From UBA9647 sp049522195 (GTDB taxonomy: Bacteria > Bacteroidota > Ignavibacteria > UBA10030), in the NCBI GenBank assembly GCA_049522195.1, contig JBEKOB010000055.1, positions 1 through 28,412 of the forward strand: a DNA stretch of 28,412 nucleotides. Direction: 5' to 3'. The position numbers and the translations under genes were made by a program. A model generated the notes under the pieces. The model worked only from the letters and a program-made list of their open reading frames with translations. It ran no database searches and had not been told where the DNA came from. This document shows, in pieces, positions 8,084 to 14,482 of the stretch (position 1 is its first letter; the number at the start of each line of letters is the position of its first letter).

Positions 8084-8095
8084 GTTAGGCGGGCA
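8064..8095 (-). other. attC-like site half at distal end of cassette 1
   Basis: Read on the minus strand this gives TGCCCGCCTAAC (R''-type core GCCTAAC), then CAGCGGCT, then CAAGCTGACCGG (L''-type box). The CAAGCTGACSG box also occurs at the site at 9102-9131. The core is the exact inverted partner of the one at 8927-8938. A short AAGCT/AGCTT pairing with 8055-8059 could close a small hairpin, but no clear R' core (GTTRRRY) is found beyond it, so the site looks truncated. Confidence 0.6.
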
Positions 8096-9121
8096 CTCGA
8101 AATATGATATGAGCTCTTGTTGGGTGTTCGTGTCATTTTGTAATCGTAAACTTAATCACTTTATGTTCACAACTGTCTATGCAATTGCCGCATAAAATAC
8201 ATTCTATATTTTTCATGTCATTATTTTTCACATTCTCCATTACTTCAATATTCATAGGACATTTTGTATTACAAACCTCACAGCTATTGCATTTCCCTGT
8301 ATCTGCTTTTAATCGTAGTCCAGCTAATTGGAAATAATCACGAATCTTTGTCCCTACAATCATAAACGGTGCTTGCCAACAGATATATTTGCATGAGGCA
8401 AACTGTCCAAAAACAGCAGTCAATGGAACAATAATCACAACTGCTCCAAGTGTTAATATTATCTTTCTTGTAAAAGAAACACCTGTCATCCCGTATGTCA
8501 AATCAATCTTATGAAATCCATGTAACATGTATCCTGTTATTATTGCACTTATCCAAATGGCAAAAATAAAATATTTGATGTATAAAGCTTTTGTGTTCTT
8601 TGATTTCTTTCTGACGAATAAGGACATGATTTCTTGCACTCCACATCCTGGACAAAACCATGAACAATAAGCCCTGCCCAAAAACAGCGACAATAATAAC
8701 ACTAAGACAAAAGCAATAAAACTGGCATTTATTATTCCTTTGTAAGATGCCGCTACTATTATCACTGGAGAAAAGAACAAGTGAAAAATCAATAGCAGAT
8801 GAAATAATATTGCTGTTGAGATTACTATTGGTTTGCGTATCTTTTGATACATAAGTTAATCAAAATACTGATCCTTGGGAGTTTTTTAGCATGTCGCACA
8901 ACATCTTGAATGACGAATGAAAAAGTTGCCCGCCTAACGGACCGGCGCTAAGCTGCGGCGCTGATAATTTTCAAATTGTTGAAAACGAAACAAGTTCATG
9001 CTGAAAACTGAATTAGTAAGTACTAAAGTCATAGGTACTAAAAACTGAATAATAAAAACGTCAACCCACCATTAGCCATGAATTTTGCACCCAGCTGGCA
9101 ACCGTCAGCTTGAGTGCCTGG
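8085..9121 (-). mobile_element. Integron-like gene cassette 1 (polyferredoxin)
   Basis: The unit is bounded by GTTAGGCGGGCA at 8084-8095 and its perfect inverse TGCCCGCCTAAC at 8927-8938, as expected when the R'' and R' cores of one attC come from the two ends of a single circular cassette. Inside is one gene on the minus strand, filling almost all the space, with AT-rich composition unlike the flanks. The boundaries given are for the crossover between G and TT of the core; the interval as listed includes the neighbouring attC at 8928-9131. Confidence 0.6.
8133..8852 (-). CDS. Membrane-bound NapH/CcoG-like polyferredoxin (4Fe-4S)
   Basis: This is a 239-residue protein with about four membrane segments (roughly 12-34, 42-60, 92-112, 130-150). 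A membrane-facing CSWFCPGC group (Cys63, 67, 70) and CKYIC (Cys154, 158) match the cysteine motifs of the NapH/NosR/CcoG family. The soluble C-terminus carries two [4Fe-4S] ferredoxin motifs: Cys188/191/194/198 and Cys218/221/224/228. Such proteins pass electrons between the quinone pool and soluble or periplasmic acceptors. No terminal reductase lies nearby, so the acceptor is unknown. The gene is AT-rich with A/T-ending codons, unlike the neighbouring chromosome. Its ATG has no Shine-Dalgarno sequence close by, a common trait of Bacteroidota genes. It sits inside an integron-like cassette, which points to acquisition by transfer. Confidence 0.85.
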   Translation of the reverse strand: MYQKIRKPIVISTAILFHLLLIFHLFFSPVIIVAASYKGIINASFIAFVLVLLLSLFLGRAYCSWFCPGCGVQEIMSLFVRKKSKNTKALYIKYFIFAIWISAIITGYMLHGFHKIDLTYGMTGVSFTRKIILTLGAVVIIVPLTAVFGQFASCKYICWQAPFMIVGTKIRDYFQLAGLRLKADTGKCNSCEVCNTKCPMNIEVMENVKNNDMKNIECILCGNCIDSCEHKVIKFTITK

Positions 9122-9131
9122 CTAGGCGCAT
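8928..9131 (-). repeat. attC-like recombination site between the two cassettes
   Basis: On the minus strand the order is: R'' core GCCTAGC (9127-9121); L'' box CTCAAGCTGACGG (9114-9102); a variable middle of about 140 bases; L' box CCGCAGCTTAG (8958-8948); and R' core GTTAGGC (8938-8932). L'' and L' pair as AAGCTGACGG against CCGCAGCTT, with one unpaired A in L''. This is the same extrahelical position as in classical attC sites of aadA-type cassettes and fixes the orientation as minus, agreeing with both genes. At about 196 bases it is longer than most attC sites. The middle includes a TTTTCAA/TTGAAAA hairpin near 8968-8985. Confidence 0.65.
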
Positions 9132-9781
9132 TTATGTAATATATAATAACCAAACGGTCTTTCATTTTTTATGTTGAATAGTATTTCATAATTGATGGCC
9201 TGTTCATTTATCTCATTTCTCAATAAAATTATACTTCCAGTATGCGCATTTTGAATCTCTTTCCTCCCTACCCGTCATCTCAGTGACCTTTATTTCAACT
9301 GCTTTACAGTTTGACACTTCATCGATAGTAATCTCTCTTGCTTCAGTTTGTAGACAGTGGTTGAAAATATTGAGGATTTTGCATCGCTCTTCAATATCCT
9401 CTATAATCCGAGCAACACCGTAACAGATCACACTATCACTATGCGCATGACAAACAGCTCCTTGTGGGTGGGGAATAAATTCTCCAAAGTGACGCCCTAC
9501 TGTAAAGCAAACTTGTGGATTGCTTTTAATATAGTTTAGCTTTTTCCCTGTTAGTGAACAATGAAATATAATTTTCCCATCATTATATCCATAGGTAAGT
9601 GGAATAGTATATGGAATATTATTCAGTGACATACCTAGAAAACCCAATCGTTCTTCTTTCAGTATTTGTTCCATCTCAAAACGTGATTCTATGAATGTTT
9701 TAGAAGTTGCCATTTTCTACCTCTACATACAGAACGTTGAGGGATATGACTATGAATTCTTACTCAGTAAATGCGCCTAAC
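9122..9781 (-). mobile_element. Integron-like gene cassette 2 (Nim-like flavoprotein)
   Basis: GCTAGGCGCAT (9121-9131) and ATGCGCCTAAC (9771-9781) are inverted partners with a single mismatch. The extension beyond the 7-bp core differs from that of cassette 1, so these are not copies of one transposon end. One minus-strand gene fills the unit. To the right of 9781 the expected L' partner is only weakly matched, so this may be the end of the array or an insertion into a secondary site. Confidence 0.55.
9213..9713 (-). CDS. Pyridoxamine 5'-phosphate oxidase-like (NimA-type) flavoprotein
   Basis: This 166-residue protein has the split-barrel FMN-binding fold pattern of the Pyridox_ox_2/NimA group: GFLGMSLNNIPYTIPLTYGY, then GKIIFHCSLTGKKLNYI with His51 at the position of the conserved histidine in Nim proteins, then NPQVCFTVG. 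It is close to full family length. Nim proteins are linked to 5-nitroimidazole resistance, but many relatives have unknown small-molecule redox roles, so resistance is not claimed. A ribosome site AGAGGT lies close upstream of the ATG at 9713. The gene is AT-rich like cassette 1. The 67-base leader from the cassette edge to the ATG is typical for a cassette gene. Confidence 0.82.
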   Translation of the reverse strand: MATSKTFIESRFEMEQILKEERLGFLGMSLNNIPYTIPLTYGYNDGKIIFHCSLTGKKLNYIKSNPQVCFTVGRHFGEFIPHPQGAVCHAHSDSVICYGVARIIEDIEERCKILNIFNHCLQTEAREITIDEVSNCKAVEIKVTEMTGREERDSKCAYWKYNFIEK

Positions 9782-9805
9782 CACAATTAGATTGATCCGC
9801 ATAAG
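9771..9805 (-). other. Proximal cassette boundary with degenerate L' box
   Basis: On the minus strand the boundary reads CGGATCAATCTAATTGTG and then GTTAGGCGCAT. The core GTTAGGC (9781-9775) is perfect, but the adjacent L' box only loosely matches CAGCTT. Inserted next to it is a small palindrome, CCGCAT...ATGCGG (9797-9812). Confidence 0.4.
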
Positions 9806-10180
9806 ATGCGGAGTCTTATGAACACAAGAACCTCTTTCATTGCATCTGCTCCGCCAAGAGATCAAGCGCGGCGGGCGCAAAAATCGCGGAATCCAGAGGT
9901 TTCTCCTTCACAGCAAACATTGTCTTCTGGAACGGTAGGCGGGAAGATGCCAAAGTCAAGTTATCAAGTCACCAATCCATTGTCAACTCAGCACAAATGG
10001 CTCAGACAAGTGTCGCTCTGCCAGTTGTTTTTTCACACACATACCCGTATCTTTCAGTTGCCATACAAACCAAGAGCGACAGTCTAAGGAATGTCTGGCG
10101 TCATTACGATGAAGTACGATCTTGTTGGTGAAAGCGCGGTTGGAACACTTTTCACGCGAGTTTGTAAGGAGGCTCGTGCT
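9782..10180. other. Intergenic region upstream of the NTF2-like lipoprotein
   Basis: The frame open at 9806-10087 has no ribosome site, no hydrophobic core and no recognisable domain, so I do not call it. TGTCGCTCT (10011-10019) has an exact inverted copy AGAGCGACA (10073-10081). A minus-strand TTGACA-N17-TAACTT pair at 9958-9986 points toward the cassettes. The ribosome site AAGGAGG at 10166-10172 belongs to the next gene. Confidence 0.45.
9958..9986 (-). promoter_or_regulatory. Candidate promoter reading into the cassette pair
   Basis: The minus strand shows TTGACA (9986-9981), exactly 17 bases, then TAACTT (9963-9958). The -35 box is perfect but the -10 box matches only three of six consensus bases. 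It lies about 180 bp before the first cassette, the place where an integron Pc promoter would be. Confidence 0.3.
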
Positions 10181-10609
10181 ATGCGAAGAATGCTCATCGT
10201 CGCGCTCGTGGCCGTCCTTGCAAGCACTGCTCTTCCCGGGTGTGCCCAGGAAACTGAGACAGCAAATGACCCGAAATCAGTGGTTTTAGAAAACGTGAAG
10301 GCCATGGAGAATAAAGATCTGGAGAAGACCATGGCTACGATCGACGAAGAAAGTGAAGCGTACAAGCAAACGAAGCTGCTCGCGAAACGCCTTTTTGATA
10401 CCTATGATTTGAAATACGAGCTCGATAGTGTGAAAGTACTTGCGATGACCGACGCAGAGGCAAGAGTGGAGTGTCTTCAAACAACCCGGAAGGTAAGCGG
10501 CCCTGTGTTCAGGGACAACAAGATAGACATCGTGCACATGCTAAGAAAGACTGATGGAAAATGGAAAATCTATGGCTCGCAGGTGAAGAAGATCGACTAC
10601 CTGAACTGA
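10181..10609 (+). CDS. NTF2-like (SnoaL/DUF4440-type) lipoprotein
   Basis: The product is 142 residues with a signal peptide ending in the lipobox LPGC (Cys21). The mature domain begins with VLENVKAMENKDLEKTMATI, a helix typical of the start of NTF2-like cone folds, and ends with a beta-rich half including HMLRKTDGKWKIYGSQVKKI, the WKI strand characteristic of that fold. These domains bind small ligands or mediate protein contacts; no catalytic residues can be assigned. The ATG at 10181 was chosen because AAGGAGG lies eight bases upstream and the signal peptide begins there. The frame is open 30 codons further upstream but without support. The gene is monocistronic and its composition matches the host chromosome. 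Confidence 0.75.
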   Translation: MRRMLIVALVAVLASTALPGCAQETETANDPKSVVLENVKAMENKDLEKTMATIDEESEAYKQTKLLAKRLFDTYDLKYELDSVKVLAMTDAEARVECLQTTRKVSGPVFRDNKIDIVHMLRKTDGKWKIYGSQVKKIDYLN

Positions 10610-10655
10610 GCTTAGGTTAGAGCAACAGACTTTTTTTTACTCGATTCCGCCAGAT

Positions 10656-10694
10656 CCTTCGACTTCCCCTCCAAACGACGGAGGGGTCGCTCAG
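10656..10694. repeat. REP-like palindrome split by an inner hairpin (copy 2)
   Basis: CCTTCGACT (10656-10664) and TCGCTCAG (10687-10694) are the two halves of the motif seen in inverse orientation at 614-660. A different perfect hairpin, CCCCTCC (10666-10672)/GGAGGGG (10680-10686), is lodged between them. Confidence 0.5.
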
Positions 10695-10718
10695 TACGGC
10701 GGGACGCAAGAAACGCTC

Positions 10719-10750
10719 AATCGACATTCGAAAATCGGCAATCGACAATC
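10719..10750 (+). repeat. Degenerate ATCGACA short repeats before tRNA
   Basis: Three or four imperfect tandem copies of a unit close to AATCGACA / AATCGGCA occur here. They are followed by 19 bases and then the tRNA. Confidence 0.4.
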
Positions 10751-10769
10751 ACTTAGTTTAAACATGTTT

Positions 10770-10843
10770 GGGCCCTTAGCTCAGTTGGTTAGAGCAGCAG
10801 ACTCATAATCTGCGGGTCGCTGGTTCGAATCCAGCAGGGCCCA
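10770..10843 (+). tRNA. tRNA with CAU anticodon, best read as tRNA-Ile2 (lysidine)
   Basis: A complete cloverleaf is present: acceptor stem GGGCCCT (10770-10776) with AGGGCCC (10836-10842), a D arm starting GCTCAGTTGG, an anticodon stem GCAGA/TCTGC around loop CTCATAA, and a T arm GCTGG-TTCGAAT-CCAGC. The discriminator base is A and CCA is not encoded. The anticodon CAU could mean Met or Ile2. The acceptor pairs C4-G69 and C5-G68, together with the close likeness to E. coli ileX across the D, variable and T regions, favour tRNA-Ile2, whose C34 is changed to lysidine by TilS. A simple anticodon-based annotation would call it tRNA-Met. Confidence 0.9.
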
Positions 10844-10847
10844 CAAG

Positions 10848-10882
10848 AGAAGTCAGAATTCAGAAGTTAGAAATCAGAAGTC
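10848..10882 (+). repeat. Degenerate CAGAAGT short repeats after tRNA
   Basis: Several imperfect copies of a unit near CAGAAGTC or CAGAATT follow the tRNA directly. They are distinct from the repeats in front of it. Confidence 0.4.
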
Positions 10883-10994
10883 TTGTCTGTGCAAAGGGTT
10901 TCTCTGGCGCGGAAGATCAACGCAAGAGGAACTTTGACGGCGCACAGTTTTCGCATCCTCCCTCGGCAAGTCCCTAGAGAATACTTTCCCCGCG

Positions 10995-12818
10995 ATGGTC
11001 GAACCGACGAGCAGCCAGAAACGAAGAGACTACAGCATCCTTCTCGTATTCCTGGTTGTGCTAGGCATCGTACTCGTTGCCACCACGATCAGAGCCCCAT
11101 TCACGATCGATGAGGCAAACTATCTTGTCACCGTGACCGGCTTGCGCGCTGGAACTCTCTTTGTGCCCGGCACAGAAGGACTCACGCCCAGCAAGGAGCT
11201 TTTCTGGTTCGATCCTGAGGCGTTTGGCAGGGTCGCTTCCCGCACACCGGTTGTCTCCGTCGCTCCGCCATTATACGCTCCCATCGCACTTCCATTTTCC
11301 TACCTGGGGTGGCGCGGCCTGGTGTTCCTGAATACTCTGTCCTATCTTTTGACAGCATTCCTCGTGTTCGCACTCGTCAGGCGATACGCTGTTGAGCGCC
11401 AGACTCCGTGGCTCGCCGCAGCAATCACGCTTTTCGGCGGATATGCCATCGAATATTCCCAGGGACTCTGGCCGCACATGCTTTCCGTGTTCCTGGTCAT
11501 GTCTGCCGTTTACGTTGCGAGCAGAGTGTGGGGTGGAGGGAGCCCTCGGATCGCGGTCGTCTGCGGGTTGTTGATGGGTGTCGCGACTGGAATTCGGGAA
11601 CAGAACATCATCCTCGCCGGACTTCTGGGCATTACGATGCTTCTGCTCGCTGAAAGAAAACTTCTCTCATCCTTCTGGTATGCCGGCGGAGCCGCTCTCC
11701 CCTTAGCCATCATTGCGACTTTTCATTTCTTCAGGCAGGGAGTATGGCATCCGTTCCCGAAGGCTGTTGCGTTCTCAGGTATGTTATCTCAGAATGTGAG
11801 CAGCAGTTCGACAGCCTCTCCCTTTCGGATTTTCTGGGCGCGGGTAGTTGATTTCACTGCATACCCGGCGATTTCAGATTCCTTCCAGTCCCTCTTCTAT
11901 GAAAGGGATCCTGCATCTGGCGTCGTTCTCGTCGGCGGAATCGTGAAGAAGGCATTGATCCAGTCGTGTCCCTGGGTCGCCCTGGTATTGGTGATCCTCA
12001 TACTTGCGTGGGTGAAGAGATATCCCGACTCGAAAGTCGTGAAGAAGAATCTCCGGGCTCTCTCTCTATTAGTTCTTCCTCTGCTCGTGATCCTGACATT
12101 GGTGGGAGGAGGACGCACAGACGGGCTCTCATACAATCAGCGCTATTTTCTGGAGATCATTCCGCTGATGGCGATCATTCTGGCACTGGCGCTTGATGGA
12201 CTTGCCTTGTCTTTGACTTCGCTCATTGTAGGATTGATTGGCTCCGGAGCGTTATTCGCGTTGACATTAATGCTTCCAAGCCGCACACTATATGAGATGG
12301 CTCTTCTCAGGATTCCGCTTCTTCTGGCGGCGCTGCTTCTCGTGGCATGGTTCATTCGGTCAAAAGGGGGTATGCGTCTGATCCTACCGATCCTGATAGG
12401 ACTTTGTGTCGGGTGGGGGTTTTTTGTGCATGTATTTGATGACCTCGCAGCATCGCGGGTGCGAAGAGGTAAGAACGCAGCTCAGCTCGCGGTTCTGGAA
12501 TCGGTCATACCGGATCATTCCGCCCTGTTTGCGTATTGGGGCTCAAGAGATATCGCTGGACCGTTGCAGTTGACGCGCGATGTCGTCATCCTTGACGCGG
12601 GCGCAGATGAAGGAGCTGATGCGGCCCGGCTTACACGCGAGCTCCGGCTCCAGAACAGGCGGGTCTTTGTCATGACTGATGTGTTCCCGGAAAAAGTGCT
12701 GGAAGAAATTGCCGGCAAGGATTCTCTCGCCCTGGTATCGAATCAAACGATTGGCATTGATGAAGTCATCAAACGGAGTGAGGACAAACCCACGAAAGTG
12801 AATTCGCCGGGACTATGA
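10995..12818 (+). CDS. Polytopic GT-C-type glycosyltransferase-like membrane protein
   Basis: The product is 607 residues with about a dozen hydrophobic segments and a soluble C-terminal region of about 110 residues. Right after the first membrane segment comes TIDEANYLVT (Asp39-Glu40), the acidic first external loop expected for GT-C transferases. A long second loop ends in APPLYAPIALPF. The last part (about 490-607) looks like a small alpha/beta domain. No close family assignment is possible by eye. It is the first of three similar-sized membrane proteins in a row. Its stop overlaps the next start by four bases (ATGA), indicating translational coupling. No strong ribosome site precedes the ATG at 10995, so the start is uncertain by a few codons. 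Confidence 0.72.
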   Translation: MVEPTSSQKRRDYSILLVFLVVLGIVLVATTIRAPFTIDEANYLVTVTGLRAGTLFVPGTEGLTPSKELFWFDPEAFGRVASRTPVVSVAPPLYAPIALPFSYLGWRGLVFLNTLSYLLTAFLVFALVRRYAVERQTPWLAAAITLFGGYAIEYSQGLWPHMLSVFLVMSAVYVASRVWGGGSPRIAVVCGLLMGVATGIREQNIILAGLLGITMLLLAERKLLSSFWYAGGAALPLAIIATFHFFRQGVWHPFPKAVAFSGMLSQNVSSSSTASPFRIFWARVVDFTAYPAISDSFQSLFYERDPASGVVLVGGIVKKALIQSCPWVALVLVILILAWVKRYPDSKVVKKNLRALSLLVLPLLVILTLVGGGRTDGLSYNQRYFLEIIPLMAIILALALDGLALSLTSLIVGLIGSGALFALTLMLPSRTLYEMALLRIPLLLAALLLVAWFIRSKGGMRLILPILIGLCVGWGFFVHVFDDLAASRVRRGKNAAQLAVLESVIPDHSALFAYWGSRDIAGPLQLTRDVVILDAGADEGADAARLTRELRLQNRRVFVMTDVFPEKVLEEIAGKDSLALVSNQTIGIDEVIKRSEDKPTKVNSPGL

Positions 12819-14383
12819 AGAATCTTCGCACACAACTTTCCCCATGGTTGCCCACACTCGCAGTGGTCGCCGTTTTCATCGTCTATCTGAAAACGCTCTT
12901 GCCGGGCGTGGGATACTCCGGCGACACCAGTAAGTTTCAATTCGTCGGCAAGGTGCTTGGGACTCCGCACGAGCCCGGATCTCCAACCTACGTTATGCTC
13001 AATTATGTCTTTGTTTCGCTCTTTCCGATTGGCACGACAGGGTTCAAGGCGAATCTTCTATCGACGATCTTCTCGGCAGCGGCTCTCTTCGTCCTGTCGC
13101 GCACGCTGCTCTTGCTTGGTGTCCGTCGTTCTCTCTCCGCAGCGGTAGTACTCATCTTTGGGTTTACGTATACCCTCTGGTCGCAGTCGGTTATCGCCGA
13201 GGTGTACACTCTTAATGTCCTGTTTGTAGCCCTTACAATTCATTTCTTCCTCCGCTGGCACCTGCTTGGCAACCACGGGGACTTCCTGGTCGCATGTGCA
13301 GTCTATGCTTTCTCCTTTGGGGATCATCTCATTGTTGTCACGCTCCTTCCCGCTATCACCTATTTTGTCTGGAAGACCAGGAAGGAATTCTTCTGGAATC
13401 CTCGTGTGATCGTCGAGGTGCTGTTCATCATTGCCCTCGGTGCTGCTCAGTATGGCTACCTCTTCTGGAGATACTATTCGCATGAAACATCGTACCTGGA
13501 AATCGCGGTGCCCGATCTGAAAACGCTCTGGTACTACGTCTCTGGCGGGCAATTTCACTCATACTTCTTCGTAGCAGGCTTCAAAGGAGTATTCTTCCTG
13601 AATAGCCCGCTGGTCGCCCGACTGCTCTGGTTGGAATATCTCTTCCTCCTTCCAGTCTGCGTCCTGGGCTTCGCTGTGATTCAAAACGGACGAATCAGGA
13701 ATTTTCTGCTGCTGAGCGCATTGACGACGCTCCTGTTTGCTCTTGCCTATACCATCTCCGATATCTTCGTTTACCTCTTGCCCGTTTATGTCGTTCTGGC
13801 GATCACGCTTGGAATTGGCCTGGAGTGGATAGTCGATAGGTTTCCAAAGGGCTATGCCGTGTATCTCGGGGCAGTCGTTGCCTGTCTGCCGGTCTTCTTC
13901 CTCGTGACCAACTTTGCCCGGGCGGATCAGAGCAAGAACACGAAGGCCAAGATGCTTGTGGAGGAGTCATTGCGCATTGTTGTCAGAAAAGCTCTCATCA
14001 TCTGCCCCGACTATGACTATGCCGAACATTTTTGGTACTACCTTTTTGCGGAACGAGGGGAACAGGACAGCCTCTATGCGCTCTTCTCACACGAGGAGGA
14101 TCTTCCCCTGCACGATCTGAAGCTCTACATTCGGGATCAAAGGCCATTCTATCTTCCGCTTCAGCGGCGCACGACGCCACCCGGATTGACCGTCTATTAT
14201 TGCAGCGCGTACGAGCCCCCGGCGTTCGACAGGTCGCGCACCCGGTACCCAATGAGTCGCGACATGCTGAATGAGTACCGCCGGACATTTGTGTTCCAGC
14301 CGATGAAGAGTATGGGCGAAGTCGGCTTCCGGTTTGTCAACGTTGGCGAGTCACTGTATCGTGTCGATAAGCCGCTCGAATAG
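12815..14383 (+). CDS. DUF2723-family GT-C membrane protein (putative protein O-glycosyltransferase)
   Basis: The product is 522 residues with about ten membrane segments. It carries clear DUF2723 hallmarks in order: GYSGDTSKFQFVGKVLG with Asp37, PHEPGSPTY (51-59), PIGTTGFKANLLS, and WSQSVIAEVYTLN (122-134). DUF2723 proteins are frequent in Bacteroidota and relatives and belong to the GT-C clan. Several are proposed to act as O-mannosyl-type transferases on exported proteins, but activity is not shown for this one. The C-terminal 140 residues are soluble and include aromatic-rich PDYDYAEHFWYYLF. The ATGA overlap with the previous gene supports the start and an operon. Confidence 0.85.
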   Translation: MKNLRTQLSPWLPTLAVVAVFIVYLKTLLPGVGYSGDTSKFQFVGKVLGTPHEPGSPTYVMLNYVFVSLFPIGTTGFKANLLSTIFSAAALFVLSRTLLLLGVRRSLSAAVVLIFGFTYTLWSQSVIAEVYTLNVLFVALTIHFFLRWHLLGNHGDFLVACAVYAFSFGDHLIVVTLLPAITYFVWKTRKEFFWNPRVIVEVLFIIALGAAQYGYLFWRYYSHETSYLEIAVPDLKTLWYYVSGGQFHSYFFVAGFKGVFFLNSPLVARLLWLEYLFLLPVCVLGFAVIQNGRIRNFLLLSALTTLLFALAYTISDIFVYLLPVYVVLAITLGIGLEWIVDRFPKGYAVYLGAVVACLPVFFLVTNFARADQSKNTKAKMLVEESLRIVVRKALIICPDYDYAEHFWYYLFAERGEQDSLYALFSHEEDLPLHDLKLYIRDQRPFYLPLQRRTTPPGLTVYYCSAYEPPAFDRSRTRYPMSRDMLNEYRRTFVFQPMKSMGEVGFRFVNVGESLYRVDKPLE

Positions 14384-14416
14384 AAGGGGAACCGGTACGG
14401 AACGAAGCTTCAAAGC

Positions 14417-14445
14417 TTGACAAAGCGTACCGACAGTGGTATCTT
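14417..14445 (+). promoter_or_regulatory. Sigma70-like promoter for third membrane glycosyltransferase
   Basis: TTGACA (14417-14422), exactly 17 bases, then TATCTT (14440-14445), with TG following so that TATCTTTG also fits the Bacteroidota TAnnTTTG box. The -35 box coincides with the TTG that a longer reading of the next gene would use as its start. Transcription near 14452 would leave a leader of about 30 bases before the ATG at 14483. Confidence 0.55.
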
Positions 14446-14482
14446 TGCACTGCTTTCATCCAGGGTCTACGTAGAAAAATCC

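Noticed and set aside
8084..8938. 12-bp terminal inverted repeat suggesting a MITE or insertion sequence
   Set aside because: The neighbouring unit has a different repeat extension, there is no transposase and no target duplication is seen. The GTTAGGC/GCCTAAC cores and L boxes fit integron cassettes better.
10011..10081. 9-bp inverted repeat TGTCGCTCT/AGAGCGACA
   Set aside because: The 53-nt separation and lack of other signals make chance or a trivial role likely.
9806..10087. 93-codon plus-strand open frame
   Set aside because: No ribosome site, no hydrophobic or domain pattern, odd composition rich in Ser, Arg and Pro; likely chance.
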